A stretch of DNA of 64,000 nt from Rhodoferax mekongensis (GTDB taxonomy: Bacteria; Pseudomonadota; Gammaproteobacteria; Burkholderiales; Burkholderiaceae_C): NCBI RefSeq assembly GCF_032191775.1, contig NZ_CP132507.1:893001-957000 (forward strand). The letters are read 5' to 3'. Below are positions 8,466 to 17,564 of this stretch, one piece after another. Under the pieces are notes generated by a model. That model was not told the origin of the DNA and ran no database searches. It saw only the letters and a program-made list of their open reading frames with translations. Position 1 is the stretch's first letter. Each line of letters opens with the position of its first letter. Position numbers and translations under genes: made by a program.

Positions 8466-9593
8466 ATGCACATAGGCGTACCCGCTGAAACACTGGCGGG
8501 AGAGACCCGAGTTGCCGTGACCCCGGAGACAGTGAAGAAACTGAAATCCCAGGGGCACACGGTGCGTGTTCAATCCGGAGCCGGTCTTGCCGCCAGCGTG
8601 ACTGACGAGGCCTATGTCGCCGCGGGTGCAGAGATTACCGACGCAGCGGGAGCCTTGGGAAGCGAGCTGGTACTCAAGGTACGCACCCCCGTGGACGCGG
8701 AGGCTGCAATGATGACCCCTGGTGCCACGCTGGTGGGCATGCTCAATCCGTTCGATGCAGAGGGCCTGCAGCGTCTGGCTGCTGCCAAGCTCAATGCCTA
8801 TGCCTTAGAAGCGGCGCCCCGCACCACCCGTGCGCAAAGCATGGACGTGCTGTCCAGCCAGGCCAACATCGCCGGCTACAAAGCCGTGATGATGGCGGCT
8901 GACAAGTACCAACGCTTTTTCCCCATGTTGATGACGGCTGCTGGCACTGTCAAAGCGGCGCGCGTTGTCATTCTCGGCGTTGGTGTGGCCGGTTTGCAGG
9001 CCATCGCCACTGCCAAGCGCTTGGGCGCAGTGATCGAAGCCTCGGATGTGCGCCCCAGCGTCAAAGAACAGGTCGAATCCCTCGGGGCCAAGTTCATCGA
9101 CGTGCCCTATGAGACGGATGAAGAAAAAGAAGCCGCTGTCGGCGTGGGCGGATACGCCAAGCCCATGCCTCAGAGCTGGCTGGACCGCCAGAAGGCGGAG
9201 GTTGCCAAGCGCGTCGCGCAGGCTGATGTGGTCATCAGCACCGCGCTGATACCCGGTCGCGCAGCCCCCACGCTGATTACCGAGGACATGGTCAAGTCCA
9301 TGAAGCCCGGATCGGTGATTGTGGATATTGCTGCGGGCAAGGGCTTGAATGGCGGCGGTAACTGCCCGCTGTCCGAGGCAGACAAAACCGTTGTCAAACA
9401 CGGCGTGACCCTGATCGGCGAAACCAATCTGCCTGCGCTGGTAGCGGCGGATGCTTCGTCGCTCTATGCGCGCAACGTGCTGGACTTCCTGAAGTTGATC
9501 ATCAACAAGGAAGGTGCCTTGCACGTGGACCTGGAAGACGACATCGTGGCAGCCTGCCTGGTGACCCAAGGTGGCGAAGTGCGTCGCAAGTAA
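8466..9593 (+). CDS. pntAA: NAD(P) transhydrogenase alpha subunit, part 1
   Basis: A 375-residue soluble NAD(H)-binding domain I of proton-translocating transhydrogenase, which makes NADPH from NADH using the proton gradient. It begins MHIGVPAETLAGETRVAVTP, the standard alanine dehydrogenase/PNT N-terminus, and contains the dinucleotide-binding stretch VVILGVGVAGLQAIATAKRLG. TAGGAG lies 6 bp before the ATG. The alpha subunit is split here: the membrane part is the separate small gene that follows, as in Rhodospirillum and many betaproteobacteria. pntAA, pntAB and pntB form an operon. Confidence 0.97.
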   Translation: MHIGVPAETLAGETRVAVTPETVKKLKSQGHTVRVQSGAGLAASVTDEAYVAAGAEITDAAGALGSELVLKVRTPVDAEAAMMTPGATLVGMLNPFDAEGLQRLAAAKLNAYALEAAPRTTRAQSMDVLSSQANIAGYKAVMMAADKYQRFFPMLMTAAGTVKAARVVILGVGVAGLQAIATAKRLGAVIEASDVRPSVKEQVESLGAKFIDVPYETDEEKEAAVGVGGYAKPMPQSWLDRQKAEVAKRVAQADVVISTALIPGRAAPTLITEDMVKSMKPGSVIVDIAAGKGLNGGGNCPLSEADKTVVKHGVTLIGETNLPALVAADASSLYARNVLDFLKLIINKEGALHVDLEDDIVAACLVTQGGEVRRK

Positions 9594-9652
9594 ACCGCGC
9601 ACGCAAGCTCACGCCCCACTTTATTCACTTAGCCCAACCAAGGAGCGACACC

Positions 9653-9973
9653 ATGGAAATGGTTTCCCCCACCATCCTGAACCTGATCATCTTTGTGCTG
9701 GCCATCTACGTGGGCTACCACGTGGTCTGGACCGTAACCCCCGCACTGCATACGCCGCTGATGGCCGTGACCAACGCCATTTCTGCCATTGTCATCGTCG
9801 GCGCCATGTTGGCCGCTGCGCTGACGGAAACCACCTTGGGCAAATCCATGGGCGTGCTGGCTGTGGCCTTGGCGGCCGTCAATGTTTTCGGCGGTTTCAT
9901 GGTGACCCGCCGCATGCTGGAAATGTTCAAGAAAAAGGACAAGAAAGCATCCACCGCAGGAGCCAAAGAATGA
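9653..9973 (+). CDS. pntAB: NAD(P) transhydrogenase alpha subunit, part 2
   Basis: A 106-residue membrane component with three hydrophobic segments (about 7-25, 37-56 and 63-84) and a lysine-rich C-terminus ending KKKDKKAST. It forms half of the proton channel together with the membrane part of PntB. A good ribosome site (AAGGAG) precedes the ATG. The stop overlaps the start of pntB in an ATGA junction, so the two membrane subunits are translationally coupled. Confidence 0.95.
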   Translation: MEMVSPTILNLIIFVLAIYVGYHVVWTVTPALHTPLMAVTNAISAIVIVGAMLAAALTETTLGKSMGVLAVALAAVNVFGGFMVTRRMLEMFKKKDKKASTAGAKE

Positions 9974-11406
9974 GCCTCAACCTCGTCACTCTGTTGTACC
10001 TCTTTGCCAGCGTCTGCTTTATCCAGGCGCTCAAGGGCTTGTCCCACCCGACCACTTCCATCCGTGGCAATGTGTTCGGTATGGTGGGCATGGCGGTGGC
10101 CGTGTTCACCACCGGCGCCCTGATCTTCAAGCTCGCAGGCCAACTCGGACAGGACGGCATGACCGGCATGGCCTGGGTGTTGGGCGCCTTGCTGGTAGGC
10201 GGCACTGCCGGTACTGTGATGGCCAAGCGCGTGGAGATGACCAAGATGCCAGAGCTGGTGGCCTTCATGCATAGCATGATCGGTTTGGCAGCAGTATTCA
10301 TTGCGGTGGCTGCAGTGGCGGAACCTTGGGCCTTCAGCATCGCGGAAAAAGGGGGCTCCATTCCCGGTGGCAACCGGATTGAGCTGGCCTTGGGCGCATT
10401 CATCGGTGCGGTGACCTTCAGCGGCTCCGTGATTGCCTTCGGCAAGTTGTCCGGCAAGTACAAGTTCCGCCTGTTCCAGGGTGCTCCGGTCACCTTCCCC
10501 GGCCAGCACAAGCTCAATCTGGTGCTGGGCCTGGCGTCTGTCTTCTTTGTGTTTGGCTTCTGGCATTCCCAGAGCCCCATGGACTTTGCCCTGATTCTGG
10601 CGCTGGGCTTTGTGATGGGTGTGCTCATCATCATCCCCATCGGCGGCGCGGATATGCCCGTGGTGGTGTCCATGCTCAACAGCTATTCCGGCTGGGCGGC
10701 TGCAGGCATCGGTTTCAGTTTGAACAACAGCATGCTCATCATTGCCGGCTCACTGGTCGGGTCCAGCGGCGCCATCCTGAGTTACATCATGTGCAAGGCG
10801 ATGAACCGCTCGTTCTTCAACGTGATTCTGGGCGGCTTCGGTGGCGACGCGTCTTCGGGCCCTGCTGGTGCTGCGGTGCAACGCACCGTCAAAAGCGGCA
10901 GCGCGGATGACGCAGCCTTCGTGTTGGGCAATGCCGAGACGGTAGTGATCGTGCCCGGCTACGGCTTGGCAGTGGCCCGCGCTCAACACGCCGTCAAAGA
11001 ACTGGCTGCCAAGCTCACCGAGAAGGGCATTACTGTCAAGTACGCCATTCACCCGGTCGCAGGGCGTATGCCCGGCCACATGAACGTACTGTTGGCCGAA
11101 GCCGAAGTGCCTTACGACCAAGTGTTTGAGATGGAAGACATCAACGGCGAGTTCGGCCAGGCGGATGTGGCCATCATCCTGGGCGCCAACGACGTGGTGA
11201 ACCCTGCAGCCCACACCAAGGGCAGCCCGATTTACGGCATGCCTATCCTCGAGGCCTACAAGGCCAAGACCATCATCGTGAACAAGCGCTCCATGGCCGC
11301 GGGCTATGCCGGTCTGGACAATGAGTTGTTCTATATGGACAAGACCATGATGGTGTTCGGTGACGCCAAGAAAGTCGTTGAAGACATGGGCAAAGCCATC
11401 GAATAG
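9970..11406 (+). CDS. pntB: NAD(P) transhydrogenase beta subunit
   Basis: A 478-residue subunit. The first about 270 residues carry multiple membrane helices forming the proton path. The C-terminal about 180 residues are the NADP(H)-binding domain III, with VIVPGYGLAVARAQH and later HPVAGRMPGHMNVLLAEA, which bind the nucleotide. The reading frame is open further upstream, but the ATG at 9970 overlapping the pntAB stop is the expected start. A short palindrome, GGCGTACGCC, lies just after the stop (11408-11417). Confidence 0.97.
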   Translation: MSLNLVTLLYLFASVCFIQALKGLSHPTTSIRGNVFGMVGMAVAVFTTGALIFKLAGQLGQDGMTGMAWVLGALLVGGTAGTVMAKRVEMTKMPELVAFMHSMIGLAAVFIAVAAVAEPWAFSIAEKGGSIPGGNRIELALGAFIGAVTFSGSVIAFGKLSGKYKFRLFQGAPVTFPGQHKLNLVLGLASVFFVFGFWHSQSPMDFALILALGFVMGVLIIIPIGGADMPVVVSMLNSYSGWAAAGIGFSLNNSMLIIAGSLVGSSGAILSYIMCKAMNRSFFNVILGGFGGDASSGPAGAAVQRTVKSGSADDAAFVLGNAETVVIVPGYGLAVARAQHAVKELAAKLTEKGITVKYAIHPVAGRMPGHMNVLLAEAEVPYDQVFEMEDINGEFGQADVAIILGANDVVNPAAHTKGSPIYGMPILEAYKAKTIIVNKRSMAAGYAGLDNELFYMDKTMMVFGDAKKVVEDMGKAIE

Positions 11407-11511
11407 AGGCGTACGCCTAAGGACAGCCCGCCTAAGGTAAACACCGTGGGAGGGCTGGTTGGCCTGCATGAAAATGGCAGGCTGCATAAAAATAGACCGG
11501 AGACACAAGAC

Positions 11512-13185
11512 ATGACTGATCGCGTTTGGCTTGGCAGCTACCCACAAGGTGTGCCTGCTGACATCGACCCTGCCAAATACTCCTCCTTGGTGGCCTTGCT
11601 GGAAGAAAGCTTTCGCAAGTACGAAAGCCGCGTGGCCTACAACTTCATGGGCAAGGACCTTACCTTCGGCCAAACCGACAGCCTGAGCCTGGCGGTGGCG
11701 GCGTATCTGCAGGGTCTGGGTCTGGTCAAGGGTGACCGCGTCGCCATCATGATGCCCAACGTGCCCCAGTACCCGATTGCGGTGGCTGCCATCCTGCGCG
11801 CCGGGTTTGTGGTGGTGAATGTGAACCCCTTGTACACCGCCCGGGAGTTGGAACATCAACTCAAGGACTCCGGTTCCAAGGCCATCATCATCATTGAGAA
11901 CTTCGCTCACACCCTGGAAAAGTGCATTGCTGCCACGCCAGTCAAGCATGTGGTGCTTTGCTCCATGGGCGACCGACTGGGTCTGCTCAAAGGCACTCTG
12001 GTGAATTACGTGGTGCGCAACGTCAAGAAGATGGTGCCGGCCTACAACCTGCCTCATGCTGTCCGCTTTAACGAGGTGGTGGCCCGTGGCACCAAGGCGC
12101 CTTTCAAGAGGCCCGACATCAAGGCGGATGACGTCGCGGTATTGCAGTACACCGGCGGCACCACGGGGGTGTCCAAGGGAGCAGTGCTCTTGCATCGCAA
12201 TGTCATCGCCAACACCTTGCAGTCCGAGGCGTGGTACGCACCCGCCATGGCCAAGGTGCCGGCGGAGCAGCAGCCCACCACGGTGTGTGCGTTGCCGCTG
12301 TATCACGTGTTTGCTTTTACGGTCGGCATGATGCTGTCTATGCGCACGGGCGGCAAACTGATCCTGATCCCCAACCCGCGTGATATTCCCGGCGTGCTGA
12401 AAGAGCTGTCCAAGCACACCATCCACAGCTTTCCCGCTGTCAACACCTTGTTCAATGGTTTGGCGAATCACCCCGACTTCCATACCGTGGATTGGAGCCA
12501 CCTGAAGGTGGCGGTGGGTGGTGGCACCGCGGTGCAGAGCGGTGTGGCCAAGTTATGGTTCGAAAAAACCGGCTGCCCCATCTGTGAGGGCTATGGCCTG
12601 AGCGAAACCTCGCCTACGGTGAGCTGCAACCCTATCACTTCCAACGAATACACCGGCACCATCGGCGTGCCCTTGCCCAGCACCTACATGAAGCTGCTGG
12701 ACGACGACGGTGTGGAAGTGGCGGAAGGTCAGAGTGGCGAGATTGCGATCAAGGGCCCGCAGGTCATGGCGGGTTACTGGCAGCGCCCGGATGAGACCGC
12801 CAAGGTCATGACGCCGGATGGCTACTTCAAGACCGGCGACATCGGCGTGGTGGATGCCCGTGGCTTCTTCAAAATTGTGGATCGCAAGAAGGACATGATT
12901 CTGGTCAGCGGCTTCAACGTGTTCCCTACCGAACTCGAAGACGTGGTCACCCAGATGCCTGGCGTCCTGGAGTGTGCCTGCGTGGGTGTGGCTGATGCCA
13001 AGTCCGGCGAGGCCGTCAAGCTGGTCATCGTCAAGAAAGACCCCAACCTCAGCGAAGAAGATGTGCGCAACTTCTGCAAAGAGAACCTGACCGGCTACAA
13101 ACATCCCAAGGTCGTGGAGTTCCGCGCCGAATTGCCCAAAACCCCGGTGGGCAAGATCCTGCGGCGCGAATTGCGCGAGAAATAA
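11512..13185 (+). CDS. fadD: Long-chain fatty-acid-CoA ligase
   Basis: A 557-residue AMP-forming acyl-CoA synthetase that activates fatty acids with ATP and CoA for beta-oxidation or lipid use. It has the P-loop YTGGTTGVSKGA, the adenylate motif GYGLSETSP, the YFKTGDIG motif and the C-terminal lysine in KTPVGKILRRELR. I placed the start at MTDRVWLGSYP, preceded by GGAGA, rather than at upstream in-frame starts. It follows pntB by 105 bp and is followed by two hairpins, the second a terminator. Confidence 0.96.
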   Translation: MTDRVWLGSYPQGVPADIDPAKYSSLVALLEESFRKYESRVAYNFMGKDLTFGQTDSLSLAVAAYLQGLGLVKGDRVAIMMPNVPQYPIAVAAILRAGFVVVNVNPLYTARELEHQLKDSGSKAIIIIENFAHTLEKCIAATPVKHVVLCSMGDRLGLLKGTLVNYVVRNVKKMVPAYNLPHAVRFNEVVARGTKAPFKRPDIKADDVAVLQYTGGTTGVSKGAVLLHRNVIANTLQSEAWYAPAMAKVPAEQQPTTVCALPLYHVFAFTVGMMLSMRTGGKLILIPNPRDIPGVLKELSKHTIHSFPAVNTLFNGLANHPDFHTVDWSHLKVAVGGGTAVQSGVAKLWFEKTGCPICEGYGLSETSPTVSCNPITSNEYTGTIGVPLPSTYMKLLDDDGVEVAEGQSGEIAIKGPQVMAGYWQRPDETAKVMTPDGYFKTGDIGVVDARGFFKIVDRKKDMILVSGFNVFPTELEDVVTQMPGVLECACVGVADAKSGEAVKLVIVKKDPNLSEEDVRNFCKENLTGYKHPKVVEFRAELPKTPVGKILRRELREK

Positions 13186-13190
13186 GCGTG

Positions 13191-13212
13191 GTTTCCTCCT
13201 CCTGGAGGAAAA
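13191..13212 (+). other. Hairpin directly after fadD
   Basis: TTTCCTCC, loop TCCT, GGAGGAAA gives an eight-pair stem just after the fadD stop. It has no following T-run, so it is more likely a 3' RNA-stabilising hairpin than a terminator. A terminator follows 15 bp later. Confidence 0.45.
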
Positions 13213-13226
13213 CCTCGGCAACCACG

Positions 13227-13249
13227 GCGGCCTTCGGGCCGCTTTTGTT
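13227..13249 (+). terminator. Rho-independent terminator after fadD
   Basis: GCGGCC, UUCG tetraloop, GGCCGC, followed by TTTT, 41 bp after the fadD stop and before mtnN. Confidence 0.8.
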
Positions 13250-13293
13250 GTGTGGCTTGCTAAGCTCCGTGTTTTGCATCTGAATCCATTGCC

Positions 13294-14046
13294 ATGAGCG
13301 CTGAAACTCCCATTGCCATCCTGAGCGCACTCGCTGAAGAACAAGAGGGCCTGCTCGAGCACTTGCAGGATGCCCGGCGAGTGGATCATGGGGGGCGTGT
13401 TTTCTGGACCGGCCGCTTGCAGGGCCTGCCTGTGGTGTTGGCGCTGTCCCGCATCGGCAAAGTGGCCGCTGCGACGACGGCTACCGGTTTAATCACCCAT
13501 TTCGGTGCTTCCCGGGTTCTGTTTACCGGCGTCGCCGGCGGGGTTGGGCCTGGAGTTCAGGTGGGCGATGTGGTGGTGGGCAGCCACTATGTGCAGCATG
13601 ACATGGACGCCTCGCCGCTGTTCCCCCGCTATGAGATTCCGTTGTGCGGACAGGCACTTTTTGCAGCGGATCCCCCGCTTTTGGCGACTGCCTGTGAGGC
13701 CTTCAATCGGGTGCAGCCGGCGTTGCGTACAGCGCGCTACCCGGCAAAGCTGCACACGGGTTTGATTGCCAGTGGCGACCGGTTTGTAAGCAGCACTGCC
13801 GAAGTCAGCGCATTGCTGGGCGCACTGGCTTCCTCCGACTATTGCCCATTGGCGGTAGAGATGGAGGGCGCCGCCGCGGCCCAAGTGTGCGCAGACTATG
13901 GCGTGCCTTTCGTGGCGATGCGAACCATTTCAGACCGGGCGGATGACACCGCACATGTGGATTTCCCGCAATTTGTGCGGGAAACGGCCAGCCTTTACGC
14001 CCGTGCCTTTGTGCTGGAGATGCTTGATTTGCTATCAAAAAGATAG
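13294..14046 (+). CDS. mtnN: 5'-methylthioadenosine/S-adenosylhomocysteine nucleosidase
   Basis: A 250-residue enzyme of the PNP/UDP-phosphorylase superfamily that removes adenine from methylthioadenosine and S-adenosylhomocysteine, clearing methylation and polyamine by-products. Diagnostic segments are the start ETPIAILSALAEEQ, FTGVAGGVGPGVQVGDVVVG, the nucleoside-binding AVEMEGAAAAQV, and the RTISDRAD loop carrying the catalytic aspartate. The C-terminal residues (LLSKR) and the TAG stop come from a dispersed repeat copy. It stands alone between the fadD terminator and convergent corA. Confidence 0.93.
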   Translation: MSAETPIAILSALAEEQEGLLEHLQDARRVDHGGRVFWTGRLQGLPVVLALSRIGKVAAATTATGLITHFGASRVLFTGVAGGVGPGVQVGDVVVGSHYVQHDMDASPLFPRYEIPLCGQALFAADPPLLATACEAFNRVQPALRTARYPAKLHTGLIASGDRFVSSTAEVSALLGALASSDYCPLAVEMEGAAAAQVCADYGVPFVAMRTISDRADDTAHVDFPQFVRETASLYARAFVLEMLDLLSKR

Positions 14047-14083
14047 CTGTCTGCGCATGTGTGTCGGGCGCCAAAGCCTCAAA
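14031..14083 (+). repeat. Dispersed repeat, family A, copy 2 (between mtnN and corA)
   Basis: GCTATC, then ATAGCTGTCTGCGCA, then GGGCGCCA. It overlaps the mtnN stop codon and fills the gap between the convergent genes mtnN and corA. Confidence 0.75.
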
Positions 14084-14089
14084 AGAGTG

Positions 14090-15079
14090 CTAACGCAGCC
14101 AGCCGCGTTTGTAGAAGTACCACATGGGCACCAGAGCACTGGCGACCATCAGTGCTACGGTGTACGGGTAGCTCCACCCGCCCAGGAACTCCAGTTCCGG
14201 GAACTTGAGGTTCATGCCATACACGCTGGCGACCAGGGTCGGCGGCAGCAAGGCTACGCTGGCCACCGAGAAGATCTTGATGATCTTGTTCTGGTTGATG
14301 TTGATGAAACCTACCGTTGCATCCATCAAAAAGTTGATTTTGTCGAACAGGAATGCGGTGTGCGAGTCCAGCGAGTCAATGTCGCGCAAAATCTGCCGAG
14401 CCTGTTCGAACTGCTCTGCGTTGAGCATCTTGCTGCGCATCATGAAGCTGACCGCACGGCGCGTATCCATCACGTTGCGGCGGATGCGGCCACTCAAGTC
14501 TTCGTGGCGGGCAATCGCGCCCAGCGCTTCGCCGGCGATGGCATCGGTCACGTTGCCTGAAAGAACCTTCTTGCTGACTTTTTCCAGCTCGTCGTAGATG
14601 CCTTCCAGCGTGTCGGCGGAGTACTCGGCGTCCGCATCGAACAGCTTGAGCAGCACTTCCTTGGCGTCTTCGATCAGGCCGGGTGCACGGCGGGCGCGCA
14701 TGCGCAGCAGCCGGAAGACGGGAACGTCTTCATCGTGGATGGAAAAGAGCACACCTTTGCTTTTGAGATTGTCATTGACGAGGTTCAAGATGAACGCAGC
14801 CCGGACGGTGCGGGGTTCGTCGTCGTCCGCAATCAAAAAGTCGCTGCGGATGTGTACGTCGCCATTGTCTTCAGCGTAGAAGCGCGCAGATTCTTCGATG
14901 TCCTCGTCCATCGCGTCATCCGGGATGGAGAGGCCGTAGTACTGCTTGACCCAGCGCTTTTCTTCGAGCGTGGGGGATTCCAGATCGACCCAGATGGGCT
15001 GGAATTTGGAAAGCTCTTCGAGCGACTCGATTTCTTCTTGAAAGAGTCGGCCATTGGCGAGCGTAAAGATGTTGAGCAT
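14090..15079 (-). CDS. corA: Magnesium/cobalt transporter CorA
   Basis: A 329-residue pentameric divalent-cation channel of the inner membrane. The large cytoplasmic N-terminal funnel is followed by two C-terminal membrane helices. The selectivity signature YGMN is at 287-290, and the end, YFYKRGWLR, gives the usual basic tail. It is transcribed towards mtnN. About 110 bp of strongly structured leader lies upstream of the start and may sense the metal or another signal. Confidence 0.96.
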   Translation of the reverse strand: MLNIFTLANGRLFQEEIESLEELSKFQPIWVDLESPTLEEKRWVKQYYGLSIPDDAMDEDIEESARFYAEDNGDVHIRSDFLIADDDEPRTVRAAFILNLVNDNLKSKGVLFSIHDEDVPVFRLLRMRARRAPGLIEDAKEVLLKLFDADAEYSADTLEGIYDELEKVSKKVLSGNVTDAIAGEALGAIARHEDLSGRIRRNVMDTRRAVSFMMRSKMLNAEQFEQARQILRDIDSLDSHTAFLFDKINFLMDATVGFININQNKIIKIFSVASVALLPPTLVASVYGMNLKFPELEFLGGWSYPYTVALMVASALVPMWYFYKRGWLR

Positions 15080-15120
15080 GGCTCACTCCCAAAATGGTTG
15101 GCTGCAGGCGGGTGTTGGGT

Positions 15121-15192
15121 GCTTTCAACCCCGGCGCAGTGGTGGGAGTTGAAAGCTACCGACTAGGGTAGGTTTCCAAGGAGCGTTCTCCG
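15121..15192 (-). promoter_or_regulatory. Structured 5' leader of corA with consecutive hairpins
   Basis: Upstream of corA there are three stems in series. The first is GCTTTCAAC / GTTGAAAGC (15121-15129 with 15148-15156, nine perfect pairs). The second is CTACC / GGTAG (15156-15160 with 15167-15171). The third is a GGAG / CTCC stem near 15180-15191. Such an array fits a metal-responsive leader RNA, but it does not show the M-box consensus that I know. Confidence 0.45.
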
Positions 15193-15276
15193 GTAATTCA
15201 GAAGCGGAAATTATCGCACCGCCCCGGGTGATAGAGTGGCTGCCCACCATCCCGGTTCCCCATTTTTTTACTCCCC

Positions 15277-16494
15277 ATGCCCATTACTTTGAGTTCGACG
15301 CGTGAACGCTGGCTGCTGATCACGCTTGCCGGCATCCAGTTCACCAACATCCTGGACTTCATGATCATGATGCCCTTGGGGCCAGCTTTGACCGCGTTAT
15401 TCCACATCAGCGATGCCCAGTTCGGCATGCTGGTCTCGGCCTATACCTTGGCGGGCGGAGCTTCTGGACTGCTTGCATCCACCTACATCGATCGCTTTGA
15501 CCGCAAGCGCTTGCTATTGGTGTTGTACGGGTTGTTCGCCTTGTCTACTTTTGCTTGCGGTGTAGCGCCGACCTATGAGACGTTGTTGTTGGCCCGGGTC
15601 AGCGCCGGCATCTTTGGGGGCGTCTTGTCGGCATTGAGCCAGACCATTGTGGGCGACGTGATTCCCTTCGAGCGAAGAGGTCATGCGATGGGCATCGTCA
15701 TGACCTCGTTTTCTGTTTCTACCGTCGCAGGCGTTCCGCTGGGCTTGTTCTTGGCAGCGCATTTCGGGTGGCACATCCCGTTCCTGCTGATTGCGGGGGT
15801 GTGCGTTTTGTTTGCTGTGTTTGCATTTCTGACTCTTCCCGCGCTGAATGCGCACTTGCAGGCCCATGCGCCGGTATCGGCGTGGTCTCGGATCTCCGAG
15901 GTCTTGAAAGACCGCAATCACTTGCGCGCCTTTGTTTTCTCCGCTTTGCTCATGTTCTCCGGCTTTACCGTGATTCCTTACATCACCATCTTCATGCAGT
16001 CCAATGTCGGATTGCGTGCGGATCAGGTGCCTTATGTGTACCTGTGTGGTGGTGTGGCGACGCTGATGACTGCGCGCTGGTTCGGAAACCTCGCGGATAG
16101 CTGGGACAAGTTCCAGACTTTCAGGGCTATCGCTCTGGTGTTTTTGCTGCCCCTGATCGGCCTCACCCTGTTGGGGCCGGTCGGAATGTGGGGCGCATTG
16201 GCGGTATCGACCCTGTTTTTCGTGTGTGGAAGCGGACGCATGATTCCCGGTATGGCCATGCTCACCTCTGCGGCCAACCCGGCCCTGCGAGGTACTTTCA
16301 TGACCCTGAATGCCTCGGTGCAGTCAGCCGCGATGGGGCTTGCGGCCCTGGTGGGTGGCGCCATCATCAGCCGCGACACGGCGGGCCTGGTTCAAAACTA
16401 TTGGGGCTCTGCCTTGATCGGCGCTGTTGCCAGCGTTTTGGCGGTGGTTGTTGCCGGAAGGCTGAACCTGCATCAAGCAGCTGGAAAATCGTGA
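15277..16494 (+). CDS. Major facilitator superfamily exporter
   Basis: A 405-residue polytopic inner-membrane transporter with about 12 hydrophobic segments. The loop between helices 2 and 3 reads YIDRFDRKRLL, a form of the MFS loop motif. The N-terminal half (LTALFHISDAQFGMLVSAYTLAGG) resembles drug or sugar efflux carriers of the DHA1 group. It is a single gene with no adjacent regulator, so the substrate cannot be inferred. The start ATG at 15277 is preceded by a T-run and lacks a strong ribosome site. Confidence 0.88.
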   Translation: MPITLSSTRERWLLITLAGIQFTNILDFMIMMPLGPALTALFHISDAQFGMLVSAYTLAGGASGLLASTYIDRFDRKRLLLVLYGLFALSTFACGVAPTYETLLLARVSAGIFGGVLSALSQTIVGDVIPFERRGHAMGIVMTSFSVSTVAGVPLGLFLAAHFGWHIPFLLIAGVCVLFAVFAFLTLPALNAHLQAHAPVSAWSRISEVLKDRNHLRAFVFSALLMFSGFTVIPYITIFMQSNVGLRADQVPYVYLCGGVATLMTARWFGNLADSWDKFQTFRAIALVFLLPLIGLTLLGPVGMWGALAVSTLFFVCGSGRMIPGMAMLTSAANPALRGTFMTLNASVQSAAMGLAALVGGAIISRDTAGLVQNYWGSALIGAVASVLAVVVAGRLNLHQAAGKS

Positions 16495-16664
16495 AATTCG
16501 AAGTCATTTCATTGCTGCAGTGCATTACAAAAAAGACTTTGCAATTGGCCTGATTCGGGCGCATAGTGGATTCATAAACAGCGCAAATCGTTTAACAAGT
16601 TTGAGCGCCGACTGCTACTTTTGCAGAAGGCATTTTCAACCCTGAGAGCAACTGGAGGCTATTT

Positions 16665-16994
16665 ATGAATTTGACGATCAGCGGTCATCACCTGGAAGTT
16701 ACCCCGGCCCTGCGTAGTTATGTCACGACCAAGCTCGATCGCATCATGCGCCACTTCGATCAAGTGGTAGATGTCAAGGTGCTACTCACCGTTGAAAAGC
16801 AGAAGGAGAAGGAACGACGGCAGCGCGCCGAGTGCAACATCCATGTCAAAGGCAGTGACATGTTCGCCGAAAGCGCCCATGCCGACTTGTATGCTGCTGT
16901 GGATGATCTGGTCGACAAGCTCGATCGGCAAGTCGTTCGTCACAAGGACCGTTTGCAAAATCATCACCATGAGGCCCCCAAGCGCCTAATGTAG
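16665..16994 (+). CDS. hpf: Ribosome hibernation-promoting factor (short form)
   Basis: A 109-residue cytoplasmic protein that binds the 30S decoding region and helps pair ribosomes in stationary phase. [20 protein letters not shown] is the standard HPF/YfiA start, and [19 protein letters not shown] is the conserved helix. It lacks the long C-terminal dimerisation domain. ACTGGAG precedes the ATG by eight bases. In related genomes rpoN often lies just upstream, but here an MFS gene does. It is followed by a strong terminator and by ptsN. Confidence 0.95.
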   Translation: MNLTISGHHLEVTPALRSYVTTKLDRIMRHFDQVVDVKVLLTVEKQKEKERRQRAECNIHVKGSDMFAESAHADLYAAVDDLVDKLDRQVVRHKDRLQNHHHEAPKRLM

Positions 16995-17018
16995 TGTTGC
17001 AATAGAGACGACAACACT

Positions 17019-17047
17019 AAAACCGCCCAGACACGGGCGGTTTTTTT
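17019..17047 (+). terminator. Rho-independent terminator after hpf
   Basis: AACCGCCC, six-base loop, GGGCGGTT followed by seven T. It separates hpf from ptsN, which starts 24 bp later. Confidence 0.92.
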
Positions 17048-17070
17048 ATGTGCATAATCCGCTCCTTACC

Positions 17071-17538
17071 ATGAACCGCCTAGCGTCTATCCTTCCTCCT
17101 TCGCAAGTACTTGCGCAAGTTGATGTCACCAGCAAAAAGCGTGCATTTGAAGAGGCAGGCCTGCTGTTCGAGAACCTGCACGGTCTGAGCCGCGCGCTCG
17201 TGACCGACAGTCTTTTTTCCCGTGAACGTTTGGGCTCCACAGGTTTGGGGCATGGCGTAGCGATCCCCCATGGCCGTATCAAGGGCCTGAAGTCACCGAT
17301 GGCCGCAGTGTTCCAGTTGGCACACCCCATCGGCTTTGACTCACCGGACGATGTTCCTGTGAGTCTGCTGATATTCCTGCTGGTGCCCGAAGCAGCGACC
17401 CAGAAGCACCTGGAAATCCTCTCTGAAATCGCTGAACTCTTGAGTGATTCCGCGCTCCGTGAGCAAATCACTACCTGTGCAGACGCCACCCTTTTGCACT
17501 CCCTGATTGCCGGCTGGCAGTCCGCCAGAGCGGCTTAA
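17071..17538 (+). CDS. ptsN: PTS IIA-like nitrogen regulatory protein PtsN
   Basis: A 155-residue EIIA-Ntr protein of the nitrogen phosphotransferase chain, a regulator and not a sugar transporter. The phosphorylated histidine is in [11 protein letters not shown] (H67). The [16 protein letters not shown] segment is typical. I chose ATG 17071 (MNRLASIL); an upstream in-frame ATG overlaps the hpf terminator tail. It is followed by hprK, the usual betaproteobacterial arrangement that ties HPr phosphorylation to regulation. Confidence 0.95.
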   Translation: MNRLASILPPSQVLAQVDVTSKKRAFEEAGLLFENLHGLSRALVTDSLFSRERLGSTGLGHGVAIPHGRIKGLKSPMAAVFQLAHPIGFDSPDDVPVSLLIFLLVPEAATQKHLEILSEIAELLSDSALREQITTCADATLLHSLIAGWQSARAA

Positions 17539-17564
17539 GTTCTTTCCCACCTTCAGGTGCCGCA

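Noticed and set aside
9571-9969. Upstream extension of pntB in the same frame
   Set aside because: It overlaps all of pntAB in another frame, and the ATG at 9970 in an ATGA junction gives the family length.
10750-12501. A 583-codon minus-strand open frame
   Set aside because: It spans the sense genes pntB and fadD, is histidine-rich as expected from reverse-reading GC-rich codons, and matches no family I know.
15121-15192. corA leader as an M-box (ykoK) riboswitch
   Set aside because: The conserved M-box core sequence that I know is not present, so I left it unnamed.
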